The notes: generated by a model from the sequence alone, not told the origin. A stretch of 64,000 bases of DNA from Pseudomonas sp. (GCA_022448005.1 JAKUTK010000012.1:1-64000); one strand, 5' to 3'. Positions 34,801 to 43,816 are shown, counted from the first letter of the stretch. Program-made: numbers and translations.

Positions 34801-36404
34801 AGCGTCTGGTCATCCTCGACAAGATGCCGCTTACGGCCAACGGCAAACTGGATCAGCGAGAGCTGCCCAAGGTTGAGCTGGCCGAAGCTGAACAGCTAGT
34901 GCCGCCCGCTGGCGATCTAGAGCGACACGTGCTGGCGATCTGGCAGGGTTTACTGGAGCAGCCGCTGGGCGTAGAAAGCGATTTCTTCCGGTTGGGGGGT
35001 GATTCGATTCTGAGCATCCAGCTGGCGACACGTCTGCGCGATGCCGGCTACCCCTGTAGCGTCAAAGAGGTGTTCGAGGCAAAGACCGTGCGCCGGCTGT
35101 GCCGCGTGCTCGAAGGGCCACGCGAGAACCAGGCGATCTGCGCCGAGCAGGGTCTGCTGACCGGCGATTTCCCTCTGCAGCCCATCCAGCAATGGTTCTT
35201 TGAGCAGCCGTTCGCTCAACCCCAGTATTGGAACCAAGGCGTTGTGCTAAGCCTGCCGGCCGATGTGAGTCAGCTCCAGCTGATGGATTACATGCGCCAA
35301 TTGCTGGCGCAGCACGATGCGCTGCGGCTGATCGTCATTCCGTCTGGCCAGTGTTATCGGGATTTCCTGCCCTTACCCGAGCCTGCCCAACTGGATGCCG
35401 CGGAGCTGGGCGAGTCGGGGTTACAGCATGTGCTAACCGAGCTGCAATCCCACCTCGATCCGGCCAGCGCTCGAACGCTCGCCTGGGCCGTCATCGAGAA
35501 CTTGCCGAACGGCCAGCGAGGGCTGTTTATTGCGTTTCACCATCTGGTCATCGATGCGGTGTCGTGGCGCACTCTGGTTGAAGACCTGCAGCGACTGGCC
35601 CGCGGCGACGCGTTGCCCGACAAGACCAGCAGCTACCGCGAGTGGGGCGAGGGCCTCGCTGCCTATGCGCAGCGTGCTGAAGCGCAGCTGCCGTACTGGC
35701 GTGAGCACGTCGGTACAATGGGCCAGGCTTTTACGAATCAAACCTTTCCCCAAGAATGGTCGTCCAGCAAGCACTCCGAACCGCAACTGTTACAGCTGGA
35801 TGAAGTCACCACTCGGCAACTGATTCAGATGACGACCAGGCGTTTGCAGGCCGACGTCCGCGAGTTGCTGCTGGCTGCGCTGACCCGGTCGCTGGTGGAG
35901 CTGGGGCTCGGCGAGCAGCAGTTGATCATGCTCGAAGGTCACGGCCGCGAACCGATTGATGCCGGATTGGACGTCAGCCGCACGGTTGGCTGGTTTACCA
36001 GCATGTTCCCGGTCAGGGTGCATAACCAGGCGGACTGGCCGGCGCTGGTTCAGCACGCTGCCGAGCAGTTGCGCCAGGTGCCGGACAAGGGCGTTGGCTA
36101 TTTGCCGCTGCGCAGCAATCCGGCGCATCGTGACAGTCTTCCGCTGCCGGCCGTCGCGCTGAATTACCTCGGCAATTACCAGAGCGGAGCAGGCGAGTGG
36201 CAGCCATTGCCGTTGCCGCCGGGCAACCCGAGCGGTGCTGGCAACCTGTCTGCAGAACTGATCAGCCTGCATGGTGGCGTGTTTGACGGCCTGCTGACCT
36301 TGCGGCAGATCGGCAGCCTGCGCTCGGACCTCGGTGCCCGCTTTTTGCAGTCGTTACGAACTAACCTGCAAACCCTGGCTGCGCTGGCGGGAGAGCAGCA
36401 ATGA
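31827..36404 (+). CDS. amoG: NRPS with TubC-like docking domain, C-A-T-E module (AmoG-like)
   Basis: A 1525-aa synthetase. Residues 1-55 (DIIGLLKHLAQQGVQLALND) look like a TubC-type N-terminal docking domain. Condensation follows at about 70-500 (NQHHIISDGWS), adenylation at about 525-1010 (IYTSGSTGMPKGVMIEQ, DMYGPTEAT), a carrier at about 1040-1105 (FFRLGGDSILS), and an epimerisation domain at about 1115-1520 (FHHLVIDAVSW, EGHGRE, VGWFTSMFPV, NYLGNY). An incorporated D-residue is thus expected, in line with the D-Phe/D-Trp of amonabactins. The specificity code read by eye, D-A-M-I-G-G-M-V-T-K, is not one I recognise. No thioesterase is present. Confidence 0.9.
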   Translation: MQKDIIGLLKHLAQQGVQLALNDQQQLVSQSSKEAVTPALGQQIRDNRDAIIECLRAQRAFDAPIAPQHLSVGPLSSSQSGLWFIEQYEQDSHLYNMPVFFRLTGELDVAALEFAFDALVARHASLRTRFQRSAEGRGEQEILRHTGFSLAREDLSHLEPQAREDLVAQRVREEIERPFDITSGQLTRVTLLTLGEREHVLMINQHHIISDGWSVKNMFADLKTAFLAYQNREGLIWDEPALTYIDYARWFNSRLFRDYHEQFKPFWVERLAGIPEVHSLPLDKPRPAQPASGGEVVFSTIDNALWDRFKGLCQQHNTSPFIGLHALFALLLARHSCERDIVVGTPLAYRERADVEPLLGFFVNTLVLRTQLPEQQSFVEYLRQCRTDDLQAFDHQLYRFEALSEALGMDRHTAINPIFQIMLVYQARVDFNDLIPGCDAVEETSPVLPAKTDISVKVTELMDSVRVDWLYATALFERSSIEGYASRLLNMLKAVLDAPEQDIWQLPMHDPSLLDQTAERLSALPALYPDGLTPLSLFSDMAQLHPNRPALRQGEGYVSYAELDARASRLANWLQAQGCAPGELIGVLARRENAFAVALLACWKVGAAYVPLDPNYPQQRLNHIMRDANLQLVIGQGAAPFELEPGARWVDLVSHETQVQLDAQSPCATPLKHDPQRLAQVIYTSGSTGMPKGVMIEQGSLVNLLLDHGRRLDVAPGDRMLDCMSLSFDAGNMCALVPLVHGACLLWADPGEGLLDEIERTETTQMIFATALLATLPERPLPAMKAVGFGGEACPPTIPQRWASQFRLIDMYGPTEATVTALTKTLAAGSRLTIGQPIDGMQAAILDRHGAVCPVGVPGELCLAGLGLAGGYLNQPERTAEAFREHDFAGVKVRMYHTGDRAQLLANGEYEYLGRLDAQIKLRGYRIEPGEIEAQLHASCSNLQEVKVLVVSQGTRQALVAYATVTAGEATPEPDAVLQAAAHRLPEYMVPQRLVILDKMPLTANGKLDQRELPKVELAEAEQLVPPAGDLERHVLAIWQGLLEQPLGVESDFFRLGGDSILSIQLATRLRDAGYPCSVKEVFEAKTVRRLCRVLEGPRENQAICAEQGLLTGDFPLQPIQQWFFEQPFAQPQYWNQGVVLSLPADVSQLQLMDYMRQLLAQHDALRLIVIPSGQCYRDFLPLPEPAQLDAAELGESGLQHVLTELQSHLDPASARTLAWAVIENLPNGQRGLFIAFHHLVIDAVSWRTLVEDLQRLARGDALPDKTSSYREWGEGLAAYAQRAEAQLPYWREHVGTMGQAFTNQTFPQEWSSSKHSEPQLLQLDEVTTRQLIQMTTRRLQADVRELLLAALTRSLVELGLGEQQLIMLEGHGREPIDAGLDVSRTVGWFTSMFPVRVHNQADWPALVQHAAEQLRQVPDKGVGYLPLRSNPAHRDSLPLPAVALNYLGNYQSGAGEWQPLPLPPGNPSGAGNLSAELISLHGGVFDGLLTLRQIGSLRSDLGARFLQSLRTNLQTLAALAGEQQ

Positions 36405-37849
36405 CAGCAATAACCCCTCATTTCGATCACATCTTTGCACGTCATGCTGAGCGGCCGGCGCTGGGATGTCTCGGCGTCAGCTTCAGCTATGTCGAGTTGC
36501 AGTCTCGGGTTGCGGCCATTGTCTTGCAATTGCGCGAGGCGGGCCTGACTTCAGGTGATCGCCTCGGGCTGCACCTGGCCCGAGGCCCGGATCTGATCGC
36601 TGCGCTCCTTGCGTGCCTGCATGAAGGCCTGTGCTTTGTGCCCCTCGAGCCTGAGTTTCCCCTTGACCGTCTGAAAGGCATCGCCGACGACGCGCGCGTG
36701 CTCTTCGTCGTTCAGGATGAGCGGCCGTCGCGCTCGCTGACACCTTCGTTGCGCCTGAGGCCCGGCCTGGCAGAGATGCCGGAGCCGCCGGATCTTGATG
36801 ACGGGTTGCCTGCCTACATGATGTTCACCTCCGGCTCCACCGGAAAAGCCAAGGGCGTGGTGATTGGGCGGGCGGCGTTAAGCAACTTTCTCGACGCAGC
36901 GACGCGTCGTGTCGGGGTTGGCCCTGATACCCGTTGGCTGTTTACCACCACGCCGGCCTTCGATATTTCTCTGCTTGAGATGCTCGGACCGCTATGGATG
37001 GGCGGCTATGTCGAAGTGGTCTGCGCGCCAGCTCACAAGGATCCGGTAGCGCTGCTGCAATTGCTCGATAGCCGGCCGGACCTGAACACCCTGCAGGCAA
37101 CACCCGCGTTCTGGCGAATGCTGCTCAAAGCGGGATGGCAAGGTCGTAAAGGGCTGGTCGCGCTCTGTGGTGGTGAAGCCTTGAACGCTACGCTTGCGGC
37201 ACGGCTCAGCGAGTCGGTGGGGCAGCTGTGGAACTGCTATGGCCCCACCGAGGCAACCGTCTGGTCGATGATGGCGCCGGTCGAACAGCCATTGGCGGAC
37301 CATGGTGTGCGGCTCAAGCAGTCGCTCGACGGCTACCGACACTGGGTTCTCGACGAGAACGGCAATGACATCGGGCCGGGCGGCGAGGGTGAGCTCTGTA
37401 TCGAAGGGGTATCGTTGGCACAGGGTTACTGGCAACGCAGAGACCTGAGCGACTGTGCCTTCATCCATTGGCAAGGAAGGCGCCTGTACCGTACCGGGGA
37501 TCGGGTTCGCCGTATTGCCGATGATGAATACCAATACCTTGGTCGGCTTGACGATCAGATCAAGCTGCGTGGCTTTCGAATCGAACTTGGAGAGGTCGAA
37601 GCCAACCTGCGGCGCATCGAAGGGGTCGAAGATGCAGCGGTCCGCTTGCTTGGTGAGGGCGACGAAGCCTGCCTGGTCGGCTATGTGGTGGCACGGAGCA
37701 GAGGAGAACCCGGTCGGGTTCAGACCCGCCGAGCGCTACAGCTCACCCTGCCGCACTACATGATTCCAGGCCGCATCGTCTTACTGGACTCATTACCGAA
37801 AACGCCAAGTGGCAAGATCGATCGCAAGCGACTGCCCGAACCGGTCTGA
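36401..37849 (+). CDS. amoH: Stand-alone NRPS adenylation domain, predicted glycine (AmoH-like)
   Basis: A 482-aa free A domain with [36 protein letters not shown] and the C-terminal GKIDRKRLP. No carrier or condensation domain is attached. The eye-read specificity code D-I-L-Q-L-G-C-V-W-K is close to established glycine codes (D-I-L-Q-L-G-x-x-W-K). It would load glycine onto a carrier in trans, consistent with the optional glycine of some amonabactins. The start overlaps the stop of the previous NRPS (ATGA). Confidence 0.9.
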   Translation: MTAITPHFDHIFARHAERPALGCLGVSFSYVELQSRVAAIVLQLREAGLTSGDRLGLHLARGPDLIAALLACLHEGLCFVPLEPEFPLDRLKGIADDARVLFVVQDERPSRSLTPSLRLRPGLAEMPEPPDLDDGLPAYMMFTSGSTGKAKGVVIGRAALSNFLDAATRRVGVGPDTRWLFTTTPAFDISLLEMLGPLWMGGYVEVVCAPAHKDPVALLQLLDSRPDLNTLQATPAFWRMLLKAGWQGRKGLVALCGGEALNATLAARLSESVGQLWNCYGPTEATVWSMMAPVEQPLADHGVRLKQSLDGYRHWVLDENGNDIGPGGEGELCIEGVSLAQGYWQRRDLSDCAFIHWQGRRLYRTGDRVRRIADDEYQYLGRLDDQIKLRGFRIELGEVEANLRRIEGVEDAAVRLLGEGDEACLVGYVVARSRGEPGRVQTRRALQLTLPHYMIPGRIVLLDSLPKTPSGKIDRKRLPEPV

Positions 37850-37861
37850 GATAAAAGATAA

Positions 37862-37883
37862 CCCGTGGCCAGAGGGCCACGGG
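37862..37883. terminator. Bidirectional terminator between convergent siderophore operons
   Basis: CCCGTGGCC-AGAG-GGCCACGGG is a perfect 9-bp stem. The minus-strand side is followed by TTATCTTTT. It lies between the last biosynthesis gene (stop 37849) and the last transport gene (stop 37896). Confidence 0.8.
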
Positions 37884-37895
37884 CGCTATATGCAG

Positions 37896-38840
37896 CTAGT
37901 CCTTCGCTACCGGCTCGGCGTCCGCTATGCCCACGATGGTCTCGATGTCTTCAATCACCTGCAGGGCCGCCATCGGCCCACCCAGCGAGGTCCACAAGGA
38001 TCCATCAACGGCGGCGAAACGCTTGGCCTGAATCGCGGAAAGCTGACGGAAGGCCGGAGTTTCTTCCGCCTGGCGGAGCGCTTCGACGGCTTCGCCGCTG
38101 GTGGCCAGAGTCCCGATCACCAGCCAGTCCGCATCCAGCAGTTCAAGGGATTCAAGGCTCAGTGCCATGGAGTGAGTGTGGCCTGGGTCCTGCTGGTGAG
38201 CCGGGCGGACCAGGCCGACGTCTTCCACGACAGTGCTGGAGAAGGCGTCCTTGAACATGTAGGACGGGCCCTTCGGGTTCCAGCGAACGATACTGAACGT
38301 CTCGCCTTGATGGTCCTTCAGACGCTCACGCGCCTCGGCTGCACGTGCTTCGTAGCGGTCCAGAAAAGCCTTGGCTTCAGCATCCTTGTTCAGCACATGC
38401 GCCGTTCGCTGCATGCTGGACTGCCAAGGTTCGGCCCATTTAAAGGTCACAACCGTAGGCGCGATCTCGTTGAGTATCGCCAGCTGCTCCGGCTTGACCG
38501 GACCGGTGAGGATCAGATCCGGTTCCAGCTCAAGCAGCGTTTCCAGGTTGGGGTTGTCCAGATCACCGACGACCTTGATGCCTGACGGCACCTTGCCTTT
38601 CAGGTAACGTGGAGGTGCCGCCTGGCCGCGACCGTTGACGGTGCCGATCGGTGTCACGCCCAGTGTCAGCGCCGTATCCAGATCGATTTCGTTGAGCGTG
38701 ACAACACGCTCAGGCTCGGCCGGAACGGTGACAGTGTTGCCGAACGCATCTTCCACCTGACGGGTGGCGGCGTGCGCACTGAGGGTCATCAACCCCGCTA
38801 TAAGTGCGATGGTGAGGTGCCAGGGGGTTCGTTTGATCAT
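37896..38840 (-). CDS. Periplasmic ferric-siderophore binding protein (FepB/FecB-like)
   Basis: A 314-aa helical-backbone binding protein with a signal peptide ending near SAHAATRQV. It then has DAFGNTVTVPAEPERVVTLNEIDLDTALTLGVTPIG and LLELEPDLIL, typical of class III metal-siderophore receptors. There is no lipobox Cys, so it should be soluble in the periplasm. It is the last gene of the minus-strand transport operon, overlapping the ATPase stop (ATGA). It would hand the ferric catecholate to the FecCD permeases. Confidence 0.92.
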   Translation of the reverse strand: MIKRTPWHLTIALIAGLMTLSAHAATRQVEDAFGNTVTVPAEPERVVTLNEIDLDTALTLGVTPIGTVNGRGQAAPPRYLKGKVPSGIKVVGDLDNPNLETLLELEPDLILTGPVKPEQLAILNEIAPTVVTFKWAEPWQSSMQRTAHVLNKDAEAKAFLDRYEARAAEARERLKDHQGETFSIVRWNPKGPSYMFKDAFSSTVVEDVGLVRPAHQQDPGHTHSMALSLESLELLDADWLVIGTLATSGEAVEALRQAEETPAFRQLSAIQAKRFAAVDGSLWTSLGGPMAALQVIEDIETIVGIADAEPVAKD

Positions 38841-39703
38841 TGGGTCGTGTCCTTTTGAGCGGGTTCGTGCACCGCTGGGGTGCGGGTGGCTGATGGCGCA
38901 GAGGCGGGAAGCGCAGACTCGGCGAGCGAACGGCGACGCGGCACGATTACCGGAGCGCCGTCACCAGGCGCAGGCAGAATGTCCACCTCGGTCTGGTAAA
39001 GGCGGTCCACCAGCGCTTTGGTCATCACGTCGCGTGCACGCCCCATGGCCTGAATCTGCCCATCGGCGAGGGCAATCAGTTCATCGCAATAGCGCGCGGC
39101 GATGCCCAGGTCATGGATGACGATCAGCACCGTGCGGCCTTCGGCTGCGATCCGGTGCACCGCCTCCATGACTTCGGCCTGATGGCCGATATCCAGTGCG
39201 CTGGTGGGTTCATCGAGCAGGATCAGATCGGTGTTCTGCGCCAGGATCATGGCTAGCCACGCTCTCTGCGCCTGTCCGCCAGAAAGCGAGGAAGCCTGGC
39301 GATGCCAGATGGCGTCGAGCTGCATGGCGGTGCGTGCGCGGGCGACCTGGTGCGCATCCTCATCAGTCCACTGGTTGAACCAGCCTTGATGCGGATGCCG
39401 GCCGTACTGCACCAATTGCTCGACACGAATTCCTTCGGCCATCACGGGGCGCTGCGGGAGAAATGCCAGCTGACGAGCGAGGCTTTTCATCGAGTAACGG
39501 GAAAGCGACTGCCCGTGCACGTGGATTTCGCCACGTTGCAACGGAAGCTGACGCGCCAATAGCTTGAGCAGGGTGGATTTGCCGCTGCCGTTGGGCCCGA
39601 CGATTCCGATCAACCGGCCCTTGGGCAGCGAGAAAGTGAGGTCGTCCAGGACCACCTTGTCCTGATAGGCGAAATGAAGGTGTTCGACGCTCAGTACCGT
39701 CAT
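38837..39703 (-). CDS. Ferric siderophore ABC transporter ATPase (FepC-like)
   Basis: A 288-aa ATPase with Walker A GPNGSGKSTLLKLLA, signature LSGGQAQRAWLAMILAQ, DEPTSALDIGHQ, and HDLGIAARYCDE, the pattern of FepC/FecE. The C-terminal 30 residues are Pro/Ala/Thr-rich and probably disordered. The start overlaps the stop of the FecD-like permease (TGATG). Confidence 0.95.
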   Translation of the reverse strand: MTVLSVEHLHFAYQDKVVLDDLTFSLPKGRLIGIVGPNGSGKSTLLKLLARQLPLQRGEIHVHGQSLSRYSMKSLARQLAFLPQRPVMAEGIRVEQLVQYGRHPHQGWFNQWTDEDAHQVARARTAMQLDAIWHRQASSLSGGQAQRAWLAMILAQNTDLILLDEPTSALDIGHQAEVMEAVHRIAAEGRTVLIVIHDLGIAARYCDELIALADGQIQAMGRARDVMTKALVDRLYQTEVDILPAPGDGAPVIVPRRRSLAESALPASAPSATRTPAVHEPAQKDTTQ

Positions 39704-40746
39704 CAGTCAGCTCCTCGTCTGTCCTTGAGCAGCAATGCCAGCAGCAGGATGCCGCCAAGTAGCCGTGTCATGATGCCGGTGGGGATCTCTGCCGGCTGCG
39801 CCAGTACCCGAACCAGAGTGTCACTGCCCAACAGCAGGACCGCTCCGCAAAGAGCCGATAGCCAAAGTGGGGCCAGGTTATCGCCCGCCAGCCAGGACGC
39901 CAGGATCGGCGCGGCCATTGCGATGAATACGACCGGCCCCCCAATCGCTGTACCCAGCGAGGCCACCAGGATGGCCAGGCCCAACACACCGAGCTGCACC
40001 AGCGGCACGCGGATGCCCAGGTTCTGTGCAGTGGCGTCGCCAAAACGCAGCAAGGCCAGGGGGCGGTTGACCAAGGCCATCAGCGGACACAGCGCGAGCA
40101 GCACCATGGCGATTGGGTTGACGGTCTGGTAGCTGACGCCAGCGAAGTGCCCCATGGTCCAGAGATAGAGACTGCCCAGGTGCACCAGCGGTTGAGTGGA
40201 CATGGCGAAGTCACCGATCGCCCCGAGTAGCTCCGACAGTGCGATACCGATGACAATGAACAGATAGCCTTGCTCACCGGGGCGCCGACACAGGGTGAAC
40301 AACGCCACAGCGGCCAGCACCGCGCCCAGCGGTGAAGCCCACCAGGGCCAGCTACCTAGCGTCAGGTACAGGGAAAAACCCACTACTGCCAGGGAGGCGC
40401 CTTCGTTCACACCGATCATGTCTGGTGTCGCCAGACGATTGCGCACCAGTGTCTGTATCAGGCAGCCCGCCATGCCCATGGCGAGGCCGGCAACGATGGC
40501 GGCTGCCACCCGCGGCATACGGATCTTGAACACCATGATCTCGTGCAGCTTGCTGCCATTGCCGAGCAGGGTGGCAATCACATCTTGTAGGCCCATCTTG
40601 CCTGAGCCCAGACTGATCGCCAGCGTAGCCAGTACGGCAAGCAACAGGGTCAGTAGGCCACACATGAGCCAGTTGCGCCGATGCAGCAGCAGGCTCAGGC
40701 CGCCTATGCGCAGCGCCCATACCCCACTGGGAGTGGTTGATTCCAT
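39703..40746 (-). CDS. FecCD-family iron-siderophore permease (FepG-like)
   Basis: A 347-aa permease with about nine to ten membrane helices and the FecCD motifs RMPRVAAAIVAGLAMGMAGCLIQTLVRNRLATPDMIGVNEGASL. It pairs with the permease at 40749-41786 as a heterodimer. Its N-terminal 30 residues are a cytoplasmic extension. It begins two bases after the other permease's stop. Confidence 0.94.
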   Translation of the reverse strand: MESTTPSGVWALRIGGLSLLLHRRNWLMCGLLTLLLAVLATLAISLGSGKMGLQDVIATLLGNGSKLHEIMVFKIRMPRVAAAIVAGLAMGMAGCLIQTLVRNRLATPDMIGVNEGASLAVVGFSLYLTLGSWPWWASPLGAVLAAVALFTLCRRPGEQGYLFIVIGIALSELLGAIGDFAMSTQPLVHLGSLYLWTMGHFAGVSYQTVNPIAMVLLALCPLMALVNRPLALLRFGDATAQNLGIRVPLVQLGVLGLAILVASLGTAIGGPVVFIAMAAPILASWLAGDNLAPLWLSALCGAVLLLGSDTLVRVLAQPAEIPTGIMTRLLGGILLLALLLKDRRGAD

Positions 40747-40748
40747 TC

Positions 40749-41786
40749 TTACCTCACAGCCAACAGAGAGCGGAAGCCACCGCGCAAGACGATAGCGATC
40801 AGCGCCGGCGCGCCAAGCGCGGCCAGCAAGGTGCCGACCGGCAGCTCGAAGGGTTGCAACAGCCAGCGCGCCAGCACATCAGCCGCCAAGAGGAACACCA
40901 TGCCGAACAGCGTCGAGAACAGCAGCTGTCGGAGCAGTGCTACCGGTTCGATCAGTCGAGCGCAGTAAGCTGCCAGAAATCCTACAAAGCCAACTGGCCC
41001 GGCCAGGGAGATTGCGCAGGCCGTCAGCAATGTCGAGGCGACCAGGACGCCCAGTCGCACCCAGGTGGTGTGAATGCCCAGCGCCCGCGCCTGGCTGTCA
41101 CCCATTTGCATCAGAGTCAGTTGTCGGCACAGCAGCCCAGCAAGCGCAAGGCCTATCAGCGCGACGGGCGTGACGGTGCCCACCGCATCGAGCCGGGTGG
41201 CCGAGAGGGAGCCCAGATTCCAGAACCGAAACTGCTCCAGCGCCACACGTGTTGACAGCAACATGAAATTCGAAAGGCCGCCGAATATCGCAGCCAGCGC
41301 GACGCCGGCGAGGATGAGTTTCAGCGGGCTGGCCTGACCCAGCATCAAGCCGATGCCGAGCACCACGAGGTTGCCCAGCAGGGCACCGGCACCGGACCAG
41401 AGCAGGTAGCCCCGTGTCGATTCGACGCCGTAGAAAATGAGACCGATGACCAGACCCAGTACGGCGCCGGCATTTACGCCGAGCAAGCCGGGCTCGGCCA
41501 GCGGATTACGAGTTGCGCTTTGCAGCAGCGAGGCGGCGATGGCAAGACTTCCGCCAACAACGAGCGCCGCCAGCGTACGCGGCAAACGCAGTGTCTCAAC
41601 TACCATGGCCAGCTTTTCGTCCGCCACGGCGAGTTGGTTTCCGAGAAGATAGTGCAGCACTTCGACCGCGCCGTAGACACCCGCGCCGGTGCTCATCGAG
41701 AGCGCCAGCAAGCCCAGCAGAAGCGCGCCGCCAGCCATGAGGACCGCTTGCTGGTAGCCGGGGAAGGTCGAATCAATCCGTGTCAT
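40749..41786 (-). CDS. FecCD-family iron-siderophore permease (FepD-like)
   Basis: A 345-aa permease with RLPRTLAALVVGGSLAIAASLLQSATRNPLAEPGLLGVNAGAVLG, the canonical FecCD segment. It is the first of the two permeases, downstream of the receptor gene from which a hairpin at 41810-41830 separates it. Partial termination there would lower permease expression relative to the receptor (inference). Confidence 0.94.
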   Translation of the reverse strand: MTRIDSTFPGYQQAVLMAGGALLLGLLALSMSTGAGVYGAVEVLHYLLGNQLAVADEKLAMVVETLRLPRTLAALVVGGSLAIAASLLQSATRNPLAEPGLLGVNAGAVLGLVIGLIFYGVESTRGYLLWSGAGALLGNLVVLGIGLMLGQASPLKLILAGVALAAIFGGLSNFMLLSTRVALEQFRFWNLGSLSATRLDAVGTVTPVALIGLALAGLLCRQLTLMQMGDSQARALGIHTTWVRLGVLVASTLLTACAISLAGPVGFVGFLAAYCARLIEPVALLRQLLFSTLFGMVFLLAADVLARWLLQPFELPVGTLLAALGAPALIAIVLRGGFRSLLAVR

Positions 41787-41809
41787 TGGTTTCGAGCAAG
41801 CTCCTGAAA

Positions 41810-41830
41810 CCCGGCAGCTAGGCTGCCGGG
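41810..41830 (-). terminator. Hairpin between receptor and permease genes
   Basis: CCCGGCAGC-TAG-GCTGCCGGG is a perfect 9-bp stem. Only TTT follows on the minus strand, so it is probably an attenuating hairpin rather than a full stop. Confidence 0.5.
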
Positions 41831-41842
41831 CAATGGCGAGTA

Positions 41843-43816
41843 TCAGATGTCGTAGCTGAAGCCAACGAACACTGTGCGGCCCATGAGGATGTTGTCGACC
41901 GACTGGGCGACATCGTCGCGCTTCTCGTTGGACAGGTTGTTCATGCCGGCGTTAAATGCAAGTTGAGGCGTAGCCTGGTACCGACTGCCTAGGTTGAGCA
42001 CGTGGAAGGCCCCGCTTTCCTGGGCTCCGCTGGCTGGTGTCGACAGCCATTGGCTTCCGACGTACTGGTAGTCTAGGTTTAGCGCGAGTGCCGATAATGC
42101 CCGCCAATCGAGCCCGACGTTCGCAACGTGCTGCGGAGTGTTGTTTAACGGGTTTTCAGCCTCGCGATCCTCGGCATCAGAATAGGTGTAGTTCGCACGC
42201 AGGCCGAGTGCTTCGGTGAAAGCGTAGCGGCCTACAAGTTCATAACCGCGTACGCGCGCCGTGCTTATATTGCTGTAGGTCATCACGGTTGGGCGGTATC
42301 CCGCACTCCAGCGGTCGCTGACGATCATGTCGTCAATCTCTGTCTGGAAGAGTGTGACGCCTGCTTCGAAACTGTCGTTTTGGTAGAGCGTGCCTAGCTC
42401 GTAGCTTATTGCTGTCTCGGGCTTTAGCTGCGCGTTACCTTTGACCCGGCAGAAACCTTGGCACGCAGCCACGCTGTAGGTTTCGTCAGACTGATAGATG
42501 GCAGGCGCCTTGAACGACTTGCCGACACCGCCCTTGATCACCCAGTTGTCGGTTAGGTTATAGACGCCGTATGCGCGCGGACTAAACTCGCTACCGAACG
42601 CGTCGTGGTGGTCCCAGCGCCCACCCAGCGTCACGTCTAGATTCCCCAGCGAGAATTCGTCTTGTACAAAGAATGCGTACTGATCAACGTTGGTCTCGGT
42701 CCCGAGATTCTGGTTGTGGCTGAACTCGGTTCGACGGCCTTCTGCGCCCACCGTTAACAGCTGGCCGGCAACGAATCCACTGAGCTGACCATCAATCGTG
42801 TGATTTTGCTGTTCCGCCTGCCCGACCAGGTTACCGTTGAAGCGGGTCATCAGCTCGGAGTCATCGGTTAGTTCAACGTCTTCATAGTAGTAGCGCAGTC
42901 GGCTATCAATGCCCTCCCAGCGGCCGCTGTGTGCAAGCCCAAAGCTGGTGCGCTCCATTTCTTGATCGTTTTGAACCACGCCGTAACGTAGGCCGGGATA
43001 CCAGTTTGCAACGCGGTCATCTTGTCGATGGGTGACGTCAACGTCGACGGTCTGCCGCTCGTCAAGCAACCAACGCAGCGAGCCGTACAGGCTGCCGGCC
43101 TGGCGGTGCTCTGCAGCATCGGCATCTGGCGAAACGGTTTGGTCTGAGCGCCAAGCAGCCTGGTCGACGCCTTCAACAATCAGGTTTCCTAAGAGCCTGT
43201 TTTCGATCAGCGCGCCGCTTACGTAACCACTGGCTTTGTGGCTGTCGCCTGAGTCGCCCACGGTTGGCGCCTCATAGGTATAGGCGATTCCAGCCCTGGT
43301 TTGGTTGCTCGGTTGCAGCAGGATCACATTCACCACACCGCCGATCGCGGCGGCTCCGTACAGCGAGGACATCGGCCCGCGGATCACCTCGATGCGATCA
43401 ATTGCCGCAATGGGGATCGACGACAAGTCAAAATCATTCGCGTACTCGGAGGTCAATACATCGCGAGAGTTAATCCGGCGGCCGTTGACAAGAAGTAGTG
43501 TGTAGTCCGCATCCAAGCCACGCAATTTGATCTCTTTGCGGCCGTAGGTCGAGGAGGGGCTAATTTGCACACCGGGCAGGTACTTCACTGCATCGGCCAG
43601 GTTGTAAACCGGTCTTTGCTCAAGCTCCTCACGGGTCACCACCGACACGCTGGCCGGCGCGCTGAGCTCGCTGTGTGCCGTCTGGGTGGCGGTGATGACT
43701 TGCTGCTCCAGAGCAACAGGCTCGGCCGCGAGTGCGGCAAGCGGCATAAGGCTGGCCAGGAGGGTCAGGGATAGGTGACGGGGACGGCTGATACTCCGGT
43801 TTAGTGCGATTGACAT
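41843..43816 (-). CDS. TonB-dependent ferric-catecholate receptor (FepA/IroN/CirA-like)
   Basis: A 657-aa outer-membrane receptor. The signal peptide ends near AALAAEP. A TonB-box-like stretch (QQVITATQT) is followed by the plug domain (SVVTREELEQRPVYNLADAVKYLPGV, IEVIRGPMSSLYGAAAIGG). The 22-strand barrel then ends in the aromatic VFVGFSYDI. A Cys pair in SVAACQGFCRVKG resembles the loop disulfide of FepA-type receptors. The start at 43816 (MSIALNR) has GGAG upstream. It is expected to import the iron complex of the siderophore made next door. Confidence 0.93.
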   Translation of the reverse strand: MSIALNRSISRPRHLSLTLLASLMPLAALAAEPVALEQQVITATQTAHSELSAPASVSVVTREELEQRPVYNLADAVKYLPGVQISPSSTYGRKEIKLRGLDADYTLLLVNGRRINSRDVLTSEYANDFDLSSIPIAAIDRIEVIRGPMSSLYGAAAIGGVVNVILLQPSNQTRAGIAYTYEAPTVGDSGDSHKASGYVSGALIENRLLGNLIVEGVDQAAWRSDQTVSPDADAAEHRQAGSLYGSLRWLLDERQTVDVDVTHRQDDRVANWYPGLRYGVVQNDQEMERTSFGLAHSGRWEGIDSRLRYYYEDVELTDDSELMTRFNGNLVGQAEQQNHTIDGQLSGFVAGQLLTVGAEGRRTEFSHNQNLGTETNVDQYAFFVQDEFSLGNLDVTLGGRWDHHDAFGSEFSPRAYGVYNLTDNWVIKGGVGKSFKAPAIYQSDETYSVAACQGFCRVKGNAQLKPETAISYELGTLYQNDSFEAGVTLFQTEIDDMIVSDRWSAGYRPTVMTYSNISTARVRGYELVGRYAFTEALGLRANYTYSDAEDREAENPLNNTPQHVANVGLDWRALSALALNLDYQYVGSQWLSTPASGAQESGAFHVLNLGSRYQATPQLAFNAGMNNLSNEKRDDVAQSVDNILMGRTVFVGFSYDI

